From assembly GCA_964412785.1 (NCBI GenBank), contig CAYPQD010000003.1, positions 28,246 through 92,245 of the forward strand: a stretch of 64,000 bases of DNA, given 5' to 3'. A model generated the notes under the pieces. It was given only the letters and a program-made list of their open reading frames with translations, ran no database searches and was not told where the DNA came from. The position numbers and the translations under genes were made by a program. Within the stretch, counting starts at the first letter, position 1. The number at the start of each line of letters is the position of its first letter. The DNA comes from UBA5336 sp964412785. Lineage in GTDB: Bacteria; Pseudomonadota; Alphaproteobacteria; Caulobacterales; Hyphomonadaceae. Positions 51,177 through 60,745 of this stretch are shown in pieces.

Positions 51177-52046
51177 ATGCAGGTCGCCTATCTCGCCTCC
51201 GCCGTCACCCTGCCCGGTTCGCCGAGACGGCGGCCCGATGCGATCGAGCATGACCGCTCCCTCGCCGCCCTCGCCCCGCCCCTGGCCGAGCGCGGGATAA
51301 CACTGTGTCCGCTCGCCTGGGACGACCCTGCAGCCGACTGGACGCGCTTTGACGCGGCCGTCATCGGCACCACCTGGGACTATTGGGATCGCGAGGCGGA
51401 ATTCCTCGGCGCGCTCGGGCGGATTGCCGGGCAGACGCGCCTGTTCAACCCGCCGGACCTTGTCAGCTGGAACATACACAAGCGCTATCTCCGCGACCTT
51501 GAAGCGCGTGGCGCCCGGCTGATCCCGACACTCTGGCTCGACGCGGCGAGCCCGGACGCTGTCGCGGCGGCCTTCGACAGCCTGCGCACCGACGACCTCG
51601 TCCTCAAGCGACAGGTCGGCGCCGGCGCCTTCGGCCAGCACCGGCTGCGCCGCGGCGACCCGGTGCCGCCCCTGCCGCACCCGATGATGGCCCAGCCCTT
51701 CCTGGCGGAGATCGAGCGCGAGGGCGAACTCAGCTTCGTGATGATTGACGGCGCGCTCTCCCATGCCCTCGTCAAGCGGCCGCGGCCCGGCGACTACCGC
51801 ATCCAGTCTGCCTATGGCGGCCGCGAGGAGCCGGTCACGCCCGCCCCCGGCGACCTCGCGGCCGCCCGCGCCATCATCTCCGCCCTTGACGCGCCCCCGC
51901 TCTATGCGCGCGTCGACATGCTGCGCGGCGCCGCTGGCGAACTCTACCTGATGGAGCTGGAACTGATCGAGCCCTACCTCTATCCCCTGCAGGGTCCAGG
52001 CCTTGGCGCCTGCTTCGCCGACGCCCTCTTTCGCCGGCTGGCCTGA
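51177..52046 (+). CDS. ATP-grasp protein of unknown substrate
   Basis: 289 residues with an ATP-grasp core: DLVLKRQVGAGAFGQHRL (ATP-binding loop), AQPFLAEIEREGELSFVMID, and YARVDMLRGAAGELYLMELELIEPYLY (metal-binding Asp/Glu). It resembles the glutathione-synthetase-like/DcsG-like ATP-grasp group, which ligate amino or thiol groups to carboxylates. No partner gene identifies a pathway. Divergent from the PfkB-type kinase and 70 bases before typA. Confidence 0.75.
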   Translation: MQVAYLASAVTLPGSPRRRPDAIEHDRSLAALAPPLAERGITLCPLAWDDPAADWTRFDAAVIGTTWDYWDREAEFLGALGRIAGQTRLFNPPDLVSWNIHKRYLRDLEARGARLIPTLWLDAASPDAVAAAFDSLRTDDLVLKRQVGAGAFGQHRLRRGDPVPPLPHPMMAQPFLAEIEREGELSFVMIDGALSHALVKRPRPGDYRIQSAYGGREEPVTPAPGDLAAARAIISALDAPPLYARVDMLRGAAGELYLMELELIEPYLYPLQGPGLGACFADALFRRLA

Positions 52047-52118
52047 CAGGCCCGCCCTATCCCTTGCCGCCAATCCGCTGTATGCGGCGCCGCAACAGTT
52101 TCCCGGACACCCTTGCCC

Positions 52119-53933
52119 ATGCCGCTGCGTAACATCGCCATCATCGCTCACGTCGACCACGGAAAGACCACCCTGGTCGACTGCCTCCTCAAACAGTCGG
52201 GCGTGTTCCGCGACAACCAGGCCACGGCCGAGCGGATGATGGACTCCAACGACCTGGAGAAGGAGCGCGGCATCACCATTCTCGCCAAGACCACCTCGGT
52301 GGTCTGGAAGGACACCCGCATCAACATCGTCGACACGCCGGGACACGCCGATTTCGGCGGCGAGGTGGAGCGCATTCTCGGCATGGTGGACGGTGCGATC
52401 GTGCTCGTCGATGCCGCCGAGGGACCGATGCCGCAGACCAAGTTCGTCGTCTCCAAGGCGCTCAAGGTCGGCCTTCGCCCGATCGTCGCGGTCAACAAGA
52501 TCGACAAGCCCGAGAGCCGCCCGGACGAGGTCATCAACGAGGTGTTCGACCTGTTCGCCAATCTCGGCGCCGCCGACGAGCAGCTCGACTTCCCGATCCT
52601 CTACGGCTCGGCCAAGCAGGGCTGGATGGCCAATGACCATGCCGAGCCGGCCAGCGATATGGCGGCCCTGTTCGATCTCGTGATCAGGCACGTGCCGGAG
52701 CCGACGGTCGAGGACGGCCCCTTCCGCATGCTGGCGACCACCATCTCCGCCGACCCGTTTCTCGGCCGCGTGCTGACCGGGCGCATCACCTCCGGCAGTG
52801 TCAGGCCGAACCAGACCGTCAAGGCGCTCGCCCGCGACGGGAGCCTGGTCGAGCAGGGCCGCATCTCCAAGGTCCTCGCCTTCCGCGGGCTTGAGCAGAC
52901 GCCGATCGAGGACGCCGCGGCGGGCGACATCGTCGCCGTCACCGGGCTCACCCGGGCCACCGTCGCCGACACCCTTGTCGCTCCCGAGGTCACCGAGGCT
53001 CTGGCGGCCCAGCCGATCGACCCGCCGACCATCGCCATGACCTTCCGGGTCAATGACAGTCCGCTCGCCGGCACTGAGGGATCCAAGGTCACCAGCCGGA
53101 TGATCTGGGACCGACTGCTGAAGGAAGCGGAAGGCAATGTCGCGCTGAAGGTGACGCGATCGGCTGACGCAGATGCGTTCGAGGTCGCCGGCCGCGGCGA
53201 GCTGCAACTCGCCGTCGTGATCGAGACCATGCGCCGGGAGGGCTTCGAGCTTGGCGTCTCGCGCCCCAAGGTCGTGATGCAGCAGGACGAGGCCGGCCAG
53301 AAGCTGGAGCCGGTCGAGGAGGTCGTGATTGATGTCGATGACGAGCATTCCGGCGCCGTTGTCCAGAAGCTGTCGGAGCGCAAGGCTGACCTGCTGGAGA
53401 TGAAACCCTCCGGCGGCGGGCGTACGCGGCTGGTCTTCCACGCGCCCTCGCGCGGTCTCATCGGATATCAGGGCGAGCTGCTCACCGACACCCGCGGCAC
53501 GGCCATCATGAACCGCCTGTTCCATGCCTATGAGCCCTACAAGGGCACCATCCAGGGCCGCCATACCGGCGTGCTGATTTCCAACGGCCAGGGCGAGAGC
53601 GTCGCCTTTGCCCTGTGGAACCTTGAAGACCGCGGCCCGATGATGATCGGCGCCGGCGAGAAGGTCTATGAGGGCATGATCATCGGCGAACACACCCGCG
53701 GCAACGACCTCGAAGTCAATGTGCTGAAGGGCAAGAAGCTCACCAATGTGCGCGCGTCGGGCACCGATGAGGCCGTGCGCCTGACAACGCCCAAGCGCCT
53801 CACGCTGGAGCGCGCCCTCGCCTATATCCAGGATGACGAGCTGGTCGAGGTCACCCCTCAGTCGATCCGCCTGCGCAAGGTCCACCTTGACCCCCATGAG
53901 CGCAAACGCGCCGCCAAGGCCGCCGCCGATTAG
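52119..53933 (+). CDS. typA: ribosome-associated translational GTPase TypA/BipA
   Basis: 604-residue EF-G-like GTPase. G1 AHVDHGKTT, switch II DTPGHADFGGEV, NKIDKPESRPDEV and the C-terminal BipA domain (GTAIMNRLFHAYEPYKG, LTNVRASGTDEAVRLTTPK) are complete. It acts in 50S assembly and stress adaptation. ATG at 52119 gives the canonical MPLRNIAIIAHVDHGK; an upstream TTG is rejected. Its stop TAG shares bases with the convergent acyltransferase stop (53930-53933). Confidence 0.96.
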   Translation: MPLRNIAIIAHVDHGKTTLVDCLLKQSGVFRDNQATAERMMDSNDLEKERGITILAKTTSVVWKDTRINIVDTPGHADFGGEVERILGMVDGAIVLVDAAEGPMPQTKFVVSKALKVGLRPIVAVNKIDKPESRPDEVINEVFDLFANLGAADEQLDFPILYGSAKQGWMANDHAEPASDMAALFDLVIRHVPEPTVEDGPFRMLATTISADPFLGRVLTGRITSGSVRPNQTVKALARDGSLVEQGRISKVLAFRGLEQTPIEDAAAGDIVAVTGLTRATVADTLVAPEVTEALAAQPIDPPTIAMTFRVNDSPLAGTEGSKVTSRMIWDRLLKEAEGNVALKVTRSADADAFEVAGRGELQLAVVIETMRREGFELGVSRPKVVMQQDEAGQKLEPVEEVVIDVDDEHSGAVVQKLSERKADLLEMKPSGGGRTRLVFHAPSRGLIGYQGELLTDTRGTAIMNRLFHAYEPYKGTIQGRHTGVLISNGQGESVAFALWNLEDRGPMMIGAGEKVYEGMIIGEHTRGNDLEVNVLKGKKLTNVRASGTDEAVRLTTPKRLTLERALAYIQDDELVEVTPQSIRLRKVHLDPHERKRAAKAAAD

Positions 53934-55858
53934 GGTCGGCCGCCCTGCTCCAGCGCCTGCAGGATTGCCGCGGCGACCCGCGCCTGGCCGGCCAGGCTGA
54001 GATGGTTCTGGTCGAAATACAGGAACGTATCGCCCTCTGACGCCCGGCAGGTGCGCGCATCGCAGAACAGCGGCGCCGGGTCGACCACCGTCACCCCCTC
54101 CGGCACCGCGCCGAGCCGGTCCGTCGCCCAGTCCCGGCGCGCCTCCCACCAGTCCCGGCTCACCCCGTCGATCGTTCCGTCCGGGCCTGCCACGCGGCGC
54201 ACCATATAGCTCACCGGCGCGGGCAGTTCCGGCGGCTGGCGCAGCAGCACAACCCGCTTGCCCGCCGCCTTCAGCCGCGCCAGCGCGTCAAGATGGGCCG
54301 CCCAAACCGCTTCGCGGTGGCGCTCTGAGAACCGCGCCGGCAAGGTCGGGTAATGGGCGGCATGGTCGCCCCACAGGTAATTGTGGATGCGATAGGTCAC
54401 GACCACCGTATGGATGGCGGGGGTGCCGGCCAGGTGGTCCAGCGTCTCCTCGGTCCAGCGCGCGCAGTCCACCGGCGCCCCGTTCCGCCCGGACATGGGC
54501 GGGCAATTGCTGTAGGAATGGTGGGACACGGCCTCGCCGCGTGGCTCCAGCGCCCGGGCGAGCGCATAGCCGAGCTCGACGGTGTGACTGTCACCGAATA
54601 CCGCCCAGCCGGGTGTCTTGCCAAAATAGGCGCAGGCCTCCTGCGGCGGGCGGTAGTCCCGCCCGCGCGTGTGGCAGGTCTGGCGCTTCGGGCTGAAGGT
54701 CGCGCTCGCCTCCAGGGCGGCGACCCCGGGACCGGTGCGCATTACCGCCAGGCCGCCGGTCGCCGTCGCCGCCACGCCGACCAGCAGGAACGCCGCCGCC
54801 GGCGGCGCCAGTGCGCGCCAGGCCAGCTTTGCCGGCACTACAGAGGGGCGCCGGAACGGCGTCTCGACAAACCGCCAGCTCACCCACGACAGCCCGAAGG
54901 TCAGCGCAATCAGCAGCGGATAGTGTGGCGCCGGCCCGCCCTGGAAATGCCAGAGCTTGGCGAACACGAATAACGGCCAGTGCCACAGATAGGCGGAATA
55001 GCTGAGCAGGCCGATCCACACCAGGATTGGCAGCGACAACACCCGTCCCACCGGCTCGCCAGCCCGCGCGAATGCGATCACCAGAGCTGAGCCGATCACC
55101 GGCACCAGCGTCGCCGGTCCGGGAAACGGCGTGTCGGCGTCGAACACCGTGACCGAGACGGCGATCAGGCCAAGACCGAGCCCGGCCGCAAGGCTTCGCC
55201 ACCAGCCGCCCCGCACCGGCAGTGCCGGCAACAAGGCGACCAGGGCCCCTGTGGCGAGTTCGAACACCCGTCCGGGCAATAGGTAGAAATTGGCATCCGG
55301 CTCGGCGCGGCTTGCCCAGACGGCCACCGCGAAACTCGCCAGCCAGGCCGCAGCCACCAGCGCCACCAGCCCGCGCCGCCACAGCCGCCAGATTGCCGCA
55401 AGCGCCAGCGGGAAGAGAATGTAGAACTGCTCCTCGATTGCCAGTGACCAGGTGTGCAGCAGCGGCTTCAGCTCCGAGGCTTCGGCGAAATAGCCGCTCT
55501 CGCGCCAGAAATGCACATTTGAGACAAAGACCAGCGTCGCCAGGAGGCTCTCGCCGAAATCGCGCAGGTGTTGCGGCGACATCAGGATGAAGGCCGCGAC
55601 CGCGCTGGCCGCGCAGACGAGGAACAATGCCGGCAGGATACGCCGCGCCCGGCGGGCATAGAACCGGCCCAGCGAATACGATCCGGCGTCCAGTTCACGC
55701 ACGAGGATCGAGGTGATCAGGTAGCCGGAGATCACGAAGAACACATCAACACCGGCATAGCCGCCGCCCAGTGCATCGGACCCGGCATGAAAGCCGATCA
55801 CCGCAAGCACCGCGAGCGCGCGCAGCCCATCAATCTCGGGTCGGTAACTGAGAGCCAC
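53930..55858 (-). CDS. OafA/YrhL-type O-acyltransferase with C-terminal SGNH domain
   Basis: 642 residues. The N-terminal acyltransferase-3 domain (about 1-345, ten helices) starts YRPEIDGLRALAVLAVIGFHAG and has FVISGYLITSIL. A C-terminal periplasmic SGNH domain (about 400-640) shows block I VFGDSHTVELG and block V YFDQNHLSLAG. Such proteins acetylate LPS O-antigen, exopolysaccharide or peptidoglycan at the outer face. GTG start with GGAGGAG upstream. Converges on typA with overlapping stops. Confidence 0.9.
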   Translation of the reverse strand: MALSYRPEIDGLRALAVLAVIGFHAGSDALGGGYAGVDVFFVISGYLITSILVRELDAGSYSLGRFYARRARRILPALFLVCAASAVAAFILMSPQHLRDFGESLLATLVFVSNVHFWRESGYFAEASELKPLLHTWSLAIEEQFYILFPLALAAIWRLWRRGLVALVAAAWLASFAVAVWASRAEPDANFYLLPGRVFELATGALVALLPALPVRGGWWRSLAAGLGLGLIAVSVTVFDADTPFPGPATLVPVIGSALVIAFARAGEPVGRVLSLPILVWIGLLSYSAYLWHWPLFVFAKLWHFQGGPAPHYPLLIALTFGLSWVSWRFVETPFRRPSVVPAKLAWRALAPPAAAFLLVGVAATATGGLAVMRTGPGVAALEASATFSPKRQTCHTRGRDYRPPQEACAYFGKTPGWAVFGDSHTVELGYALARALEPRGEAVSHHSYSNCPPMSGRNGAPVDCARWTEETLDHLAGTPAIHTVVVTYRIHNYLWGDHAAHYPTLPARFSERHREAVWAAHLDALARLKAAGKRVVLLRQPPELPAPVSYMVRRVAGPDGTIDGVSRDWWEARRDWATDRLGAVPEGVTVVDPAPLFCDARTCRASEGDTFLYFDQNHLSLAGQARVAAAILQALEQGGRP

Positions 55859-56031
55859 GTCAAGCTCCTCCGGATACAGTTCTTGCGGGCGTGACAGGCA
55901 AGCCCTGCACCACGCACAAGCGGCCCTGTCCAGCCATGGCCGCCGGCTGCGGTGCCGGCGGCTGTATCGGGGGCTGCTGGATTGGCGCGGCCCTGTCCGA
56001 CCGGGCAGGCCCGTGCCGCAAACTCCGGTCC
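55859..56031. other. intergenic region upstream of the acyltransferase gene
   Basis: 173 bases between divergent genes, with a G/C-rich repeated GCCGGCGGCTG-like stretch near 55945-55970. No gene or clear promoter recognised. Confidence 0.3.
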
Positions 56032-56397
56032 ATGACGCTCGACCACGTCCTTGCCCTGTTTGCGCGCGTGCCGGTCCGGTTCTGGCCGGTTCTGGTGCTC
56101 AGCCTTGTCCGCGTCGCCGGCGAGATCGAGGCGGCGTTCCGCCAGGGACGCTCTGGCTGGATTTGCTATGACTGCTGCGGTCGGGTGTGGCTGGAGCTGT
56201 ATCCGCTGCCAGAGCCCCACTGGTGTGCCACACTGGAGCGTGGGCTCGACCCTGCGCGCCGGCGACTGGCGCGCGCGCTGGCCGAATGCGCGCCGCAAAC
56301 GCCAGCTGTGTCTGGCGTGCGCCCGCTGGCCATCGCGTTCCCAACAGCTGTCCCTGGCGCACCATTGCCCGCCCCCGCCATTGCCGACACGTCCTGA
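56032..56397 (+). CDS. hypothetical protein with a Cys-rich segment
   Basis: 121 residues from the ATG at 56032. The N-terminal part (LFARVPVRFWPVLVLSLVRV) is amphipathic or membrane-associated; WICYDCCGRVWLELYPLPEP follows, with a cysteine cluster; the tail is Pro/Ala-rich. I do not recognise it. G+C-rich codon use agrees with coding, but the C-terminal half could equally be a chance open frame. Convergent with nth, 72 bases away. Confidence 0.4.
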   Translation: MTLDHVLALFARVPVRFWPVLVLSLVRVAGEIEAAFRQGRSGWICYDCCGRVWLELYPLPEPHWCATLERGLDPARRRLARALAECAPQTPAVSGVRPLAIAFPTAVPGAPLPAPAIADTS

Positions 56398-56469
56398 CGC
56401 GGCCCGTCCCGTCCTGACATTCCGGCCCCGTCACATCACGCGCCTCACCGGGCGTCGCGTGTGCTGGCC

Positions 56470-57171
56470 CTAGGCGTCTGGCGGCGCGGTCTTGGGCGTG
56501 TAGCGGCACAGGTCCGCAATGACGCAGCGCCAGCATTCGGGCTTGCGCGCCTTGCAGACATAGCGCCCGTGCAGGATCAGCCAGTGGTGGGCCCCCTTGC
56601 GGAACCCCTCCGGTGTGACCCGTTCCAGCCCCGCCTCGACCTCGTCCGGGTCCCTGCCGGGGGCAAGGCCGGTGCGGTTGGCGACCCGGAAGATGTGGGT
56701 ATCGACGGCGATGGTCGGCTCGCCAAAGGCCTCGTTGAGGACCACATTCGCCGTCTTGCGGCCGACGCCGGGCAGGGTGGTCAGCGCCTCTCTGCTGGCC
56801 GGGACCTTGCCGCCGAACTCCTCCACCAGCCGGCGGCTAAGCGCGATCACGTTCTTCGCCTTGTTGCGCCACAGGCCGATCGTGCGGATGTGGGCGGCGA
56901 CGCCCTCCTCCCCGAGCGCCAGCATCGCGTCCGGCGTGTCGGCCACGGCAAACAGGGCGTGTGTCGCCTTGTTGACACCGACATCGGTCGCCTGGGCCGA
57001 CAGGGCGACGGCCACGAGAAGGGTAAAGGGATTGGTGTGGTTGAGTTCCGTCATCGGCTCTGGACGGTCCTCGGCGAGGCGCGCATAGAGCGTCGCCGCC
57101 TTCGCCCGGGCCATGGTGCGCGGGGCGCGGCGTTTCGGCCGTTTCGGCCTGGCGGGTGTCGGGTCAGGCAT
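56470..57171 (-). CDS. nth: endonuclease III
   Basis: 233-residue bifunctional glycosylase/AP lyase for oxidised pyrimidines. The helix-hairpin-helix LPGVGRKTANVVLNEAFG carries the catalytic Lys, AVDTHIFRVANR the catalytic Asp, and CKARKPECWRCVIADLC the four Cys of the [4Fe-4S] cluster. The ATG at 57171 leaves an N-terminal basic tail (PARPKRPKRRAPR); a later ATG (MARAKAATLYARL) is also possible. Confidence 0.95.
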   Translation of the reverse strand: MPDPTPARPKRPKRRAPRTMARAKAATLYARLAEDRPEPMTELNHTNPFTLLVAVALSAQATDVGVNKATHALFAVADTPDAMLALGEEGVAAHIRTIGLWRNKAKNVIALSRRLVEEFGGKVPASREALTTLPGVGRKTANVVLNEAFGEPTIAVDTHIFRVANRTGLAPGRDPDEVEAGLERVTPEGFRKGAHHWLILHGRYVCKARKPECWRCVIADLCRYTPKTAPPDA

Positions 57172-57270
57172 GCCGGCGGGCTTAGCGGCCCAGGCGCCGG
57201 CTTGGAAGCCCGCCGACAAATGTCGCCTCCCCCTCGCCAGACCGGACCGGCCGCCCTAGTCTCTGCGCTG

Positions 57271-57753
57271 ATGAGCCACGAAGTCATCTACATGGACGCC
57301 GTCCTCAGCCCCAACCGCTCCCAGACGCGCGGCCTGCTGCTCTGGGTGGTCGGCGGGCTGGGGCTCGTCAGCTTCCTTTCGGGGCTCCTGTTCCTCTCCA
57401 TCGGGGCCTGGCCGGTGTTCGGCTTTTTCGGCCTCGACATGCTGGTGCTTGGCTGGCTGCTGCGCCGGCACATGATCGACCAGCGCCAGCAGACCCGGGT
57501 CCGGGTGACCGCGGACACGCTCTCGCTCTGCCATCGCGACGGACGGGGCCGCGAGCGCCGCGCGGATGTGCCCTCCGCCTTTGCCCGGGTCGAACTGGAC
57601 GCGCCCGGTGACCAGCGCAGTCACCTGCGTATCGAATACGGGGCGACCGCCTGGGTGATCGGCCGCTTCCTGACAGCGGAGGAGCGCAAGAGCCTCGCGG
57701 AGGCTCTCCGTTCGGCGCTGCTGCGGTCAAGGCGTGAGCGTCACCCGGGCTGA
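57271..57753 (+). CDS. DUF2244 family membrane protein
   Basis: 160 residues. Two helices (about 21-41 and 46-64) with LLLWVVGGLGLVSFLSGLLF and a C-terminal beta domain containing RVRVTADTLSLCHRDGRGRE, WVIGRFLTAEERKSLAEALRSAL, all typical of DUF2244, which is widespread in Alphaproteobacteria and often lies by nth. Function unknown. Confidence 0.85.
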   Translation: MSHEVIYMDAVLSPNRSQTRGLLLWVVGGLGLVSFLSGLLFLSIGAWPVFGFFGLDMLVLGWLLRRHMIDQRQQTRVRVTADTLSLCHRDGRGRERRADVPSAFARVELDAPGDQRSHLRIEYGATAWVIGRFLTAEERKSLAEALRSALLRSRRERHPG

Positions 57754-57867
57754 GCGCGACCGCTACACCAAAGAGTGACGCCTCCGTCATGGTTTTTCCG
57801 GGAAGCCTGTGTTAACGTGTCGCGATATTGCCGCAGCCATGTCAGCGCAGCACCGGAGGAGACGACC

Positions 57868-59193
57868 TTGGCAGACACCCATCACGGCCTCGACAACGCC
57901 CTGAAGCGCCCCGAACCGAGGCAACGCGAGCCACTCCACGCGAACCACCTGGAATGGGGCGCGCCGATTCCGCCGGCGTCAGAGCTCGACCTGGCAACGC
58001 TAGATGTGACCGATCCGGAGCTGTGGCGCCGCAATGCCTATTGGGACCGCTTCGAACGCCTGCGCGAGGAAGCGCCGCTGCACTGGTGCCCGGACAGCTT
58101 TGTCGGCCCCTACTGGTCGGTCACGCGTTATGACGACATCATGGCGGTCGATACCGACCACACGCGCTTCTCCTCCTCCTGGGAACATGGCGGCATCACG
58201 CTCGGCGATCCGATCTCCGACTTCGAGCTGCCCATGTTCATCGCGATGGACGAGCCGCGCCATTCCGAGCAGCGCAAGACGGTCCAGCCGGCGGTCGCGC
58301 CGAACATGCTCAAGGCGTACGAGCCGCTGATCCGCTCACGCACCCGGGGCCTGCTCGACAGCCTGCCCGTCGGCGAGCCCTTCGACTGGGTCGACACCGT
58401 CTCGATCGAACTGACCACGATGATGCTCGCCACCCTGTTCGACTTCCCGTTCGAGGACCGGCGCAAGCTCACCCACTGGTCGGATGTCTCCACCAACATG
58501 AACAACCCGGACATCTGCCCGGGCGGCGAGGAACAATGGCGCCAGGAATTGCTGGATTGCCTCACCAGCTTCCAGGGCCTGTTCAACGCGCGCCAGAAAG
58601 CGCCGCCGGGCAATGACCTGATGAGCCTGCTCGCCCATGGTGAGAAGACGCGCAACATGACGCCGATGGAGCTGCTCGGGAACGTCATCCTCCTGATTGT
58701 CGGCGGCAATGACACAACCCGCAATTCGATGACGGGCTCGGTCTATGCCCTCAGCAAGTTTCCCGAACAGTACGACATACTGAAGGCAAATCCGGGCCTC
58801 ATCCCGCAGATGGTGTCAGAGACGATCCGCTGGCAGACCCCGCTCGCCTTCATGCGCCGCACTGCCCTTGTGGACGTGGACATGCACGGCCAGACCATCC
58901 GCGCGGGCGACCAGATCGCCATGTGGTATGTCTCCGGCAATCGCGACCCGCGCCACTGGGACAGGCCGGACGACTACTGGATCGAGCGGCCGGCGGTGCG
59001 CAGCCACCTGTCCTTCGGCTTCGGCATCCACCGCTGCGTCGGCAATCGCCTCGGCGAGATGCAGCTGCGCATCCTCTGGGAAGAGGTGATGGCGCGCTTC
59101 TCCCACGTGGAGGTGCTCGACGAGCCGAGCCGCACGCCGAGCGCCTTCGTCAAGGGCTATACCTGGTTGCCGGTCGTCCTGCGCGCCAAGTAA
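57868..59193 (+). CDS. cytochrome P450, CYP153-like
   Basis: 441 residues. The I-helix GGNDTTRNSM, the ExxR motif SETIRW and the heme loop HLSFGFGIHRCVGNRLGEMQLR with the Cys ligand are complete. FIAMDEPRHSEQRKTVQPAVAP, FDWVDTVSIELTTMMLATLF and WEEVMARFSHVEV are close to CYP153, alkane and fatty-acid terminal hydroxylases. The start is a TTG at 57868, with GGAGGA at 57855-57860 seven bases upstream; the next in-frame ATG is deep inside the protein. Needs a ferredoxin and reductase, which are not in the window. Confidence 0.9.
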   Translation: MADTHHGLDNALKRPEPRQREPLHANHLEWGAPIPPASELDLATLDVTDPELWRRNAYWDRFERLREEAPLHWCPDSFVGPYWSVTRYDDIMAVDTDHTRFSSSWEHGGITLGDPISDFELPMFIAMDEPRHSEQRKTVQPAVAPNMLKAYEPLIRSRTRGLLDSLPVGEPFDWVDTVSIELTTMMLATLFDFPFEDRRKLTHWSDVSTNMNNPDICPGGEEQWRQELLDCLTSFQGLFNARQKAPPGNDLMSLLAHGEKTRNMTPMELLGNVILLIVGGNDTTRNSMTGSVYALSKFPEQYDILKANPGLIPQMVSETIRWQTPLAFMRRTALVDVDMHGQTIRAGDQIAMWYVSGNRDPRHWDRPDDYWIERPAVRSHLSFGFGIHRCVGNRLGEMQLRILWEEVMARFSHVEVLDEPSRTPSAFVKGYTWLPVVLRAK

Positions 59194-59286
59194 TCGCGAC
59201 ACGATAATTCACGGGTTTTTCCGTATCCCCGGCTGACTTGAGCGTGTTAGGCTTGCGCGTCTGAGTTCTGTGTGGGGGGAAACCGG

Positions 59287-60171
59287 ATGTCACGCGCGCG
59301 GCAGGTGCTCGGCGCCATCGGATTTCGCTGGAGTTCATTCTTCCTGCTGCCGCTGGCGATAACCATCATCGGCGCCCTGCAGGAGGTGGTCGAGACCGTC
59401 CGCCTGCTCGCGGCGCTGATCCGCCACTGGCGGGAGTGGACAAGCGCGTTCTGGGGCACGGTGTTCGAGTTCGCGCCCTGGCCCCTGTCGATCGACATCG
59501 ACTATGTGGTCAATGAGCTGAACATCCTGGTCTTCGTGATCCTGTCCCTGGTCGTCAGCCGGTTCCAGAAGCGGATGATCGAGCCGGTCTATGGCGCGTT
59601 GCCTGGCCCGGCGCCGGTGCGCCTGTCGGCGACCGCGCTCGTCGCCCTGGCCATCGGCTTCATCCTGGTGCCGGCGGTGGCGATGAACCAGTTCGTCCTG
59701 CTCGACCTCTCGGTCGCGCGGCGGGTGCTGGCGCAGTGGCCGGCTGTGCTCTCCATGGTCATCTGGATCGTGGTTATCGTCTACGCCAACAACCATATGA
59801 GCCGGCCGCTGCTCCTGCGCGGCCTGCTGGCACTGGTTGCGCTCGGGGCTGCTGGCTGGTTTTTCTGGCAGTACTGGACCGCACTCGCCCCGGCACGCGA
59901 GGCCGGCATCGTGATCACGCCAGATTTCGAGCGCGCGTCGGACCCGATCAGTCGCAGCTTCCTGCGCGCCAATCTCGACGCCCTTCGTGCCGGACTGAAC
60001 ACTCTCACCGCGGCCATCCTCGCTCTCGCTGTCGTCGCCGCCACCCTGCTGCCGCCGCGCACGCTCACCACCTACATTCAGGTCCTCGCCCTGGTGGCCA
60101 CCATCATCCTGCTCTCCTGGGGCCTCGACAGCGTGATCGGCTGGTGGGAGGGCGCCATGGGCGAGGGGTGA
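59287..60171 (+). CDS. six-helix membrane protein of unknown function
   Basis: 294 residues with about six hydrophobic segments (roughly 15-40, 75-95, 113-135, 150-170, 178-198 and 240-285 in two parts). Between helices five and six lies a polar loop with EAGIVITPDFERASDPISR. No family recognised. GGGGGAAACCGG precedes the ATG. It lies downstream of the P450 gene on the same strand and is the last high-G+C gene before the AT-rich cassette. Confidence 0.65.
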   Translation: MSRARQVLGAIGFRWSSFFLLPLAITIIGALQEVVETVRLLAALIRHWREWTSAFWGTVFEFAPWPLSIDIDYVVNELNILVFVILSLVVSRFQKRMIEPVYGALPGPAPVRLSATALVALAIGFILVPAVAMNQFVLLDLSVARRVLAQWPAVLSMVIWIVVIVYANNHMSRPLLLRGLLALVALGAAGWFFWQYWTALAPAREAGIVITPDFERASDPISRSFLRANLDALRAGLNTLTAAILALAVVAATLLPPRTLTTYIQVLALVATIILLSWGLDSVIGWWEGAMGEG

Positions 60172-60256
60172 GGGCGGCCGGAGGAATTGTGTCTTGCACT
60201 TCAAAGAACGTTAGATTTAATGATATGGACAGTGTTGCGAGCGGAGACGGGTTGAT

Positions 60257-60745
60257 ATGCCGTTATACAAGGTTGAGGGTCTCTATTGTGATATTAATTA
60301 TGAGCTGACGCCTGACGACGATTTCGTTGAAGAATTCACTCAAAAGAAAAGACGTATTTGGAGTCCGATCGGGTCCGGTATTGATGATTATATTGAAACA
60401 ACAATTATCGACATTATTTCGAAATCAATACCTTATACTAGGGTGGCAGCGATGGAGACGTTCGAAAGCGATGAATTTCGACGAGACTTGAGTGAATGCA
60501 TAAATCAAGAGATAAATAGGGGCCTGGCGATAATTGCTCATGATCCGGTATCTATAGTGGTGCGAAATACGCATCGCCAAATAGTAGACAAGGACGGTTT
60601 TGAGCGCGCTTTTAGGCGTCTTCTCTCTGAGTATGGGTTTTCAAGAAGAGCGCAGCGCAATCGAGCTATTCAGGCGAGACAGTGGGCTGATGCGGTTGCT
60701 CACAATCTGATAACAAGCTTCGAGCGTGCTGTTCGCCAATCATGA
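60257..60745 (+). CDS. unknown soluble protein of the AT-rich cassette
   Basis: 162 residues, hydrophilic, beginning MPLYKVEGLYCDINYELTPD; it includes an Asp/Glu-rich region, the segment FRRDLSECINQEINRGLAII and a basic C-terminal helix pair (AFRRLLSEYGFSRRAQRNR). No family recognised. The gene is unlike its neighbours in composition (22 G+C of 60 at 60361-60420) and codon use. Its stop overlaps the start of the next gene (ATGA), so the two form a translationally coupled pair. Confidence 0.7.
   Translation: MPLYKVEGLYCDINYELTPDDDFVEEFTQKKRRIWSPIGSGIDDYIETTIIDIISKSIPYTRVAAMETFESDEFRRDLSECINQEINRGLAIIAHDPVSIVVRNTHRQIVDKDGFERAFRRLLSEYGFSRRAQRNRAIQARQWADAVAHNLITSFERAVRQS

Noticed and set aside
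51111..54149. Extension of the PfkB kinase frame far upstream on the minus strand
   Set aside because: The added sequence is antisense to the ATP-grasp and typA genes and has no recognisable domain; the kinase begins near 51077.
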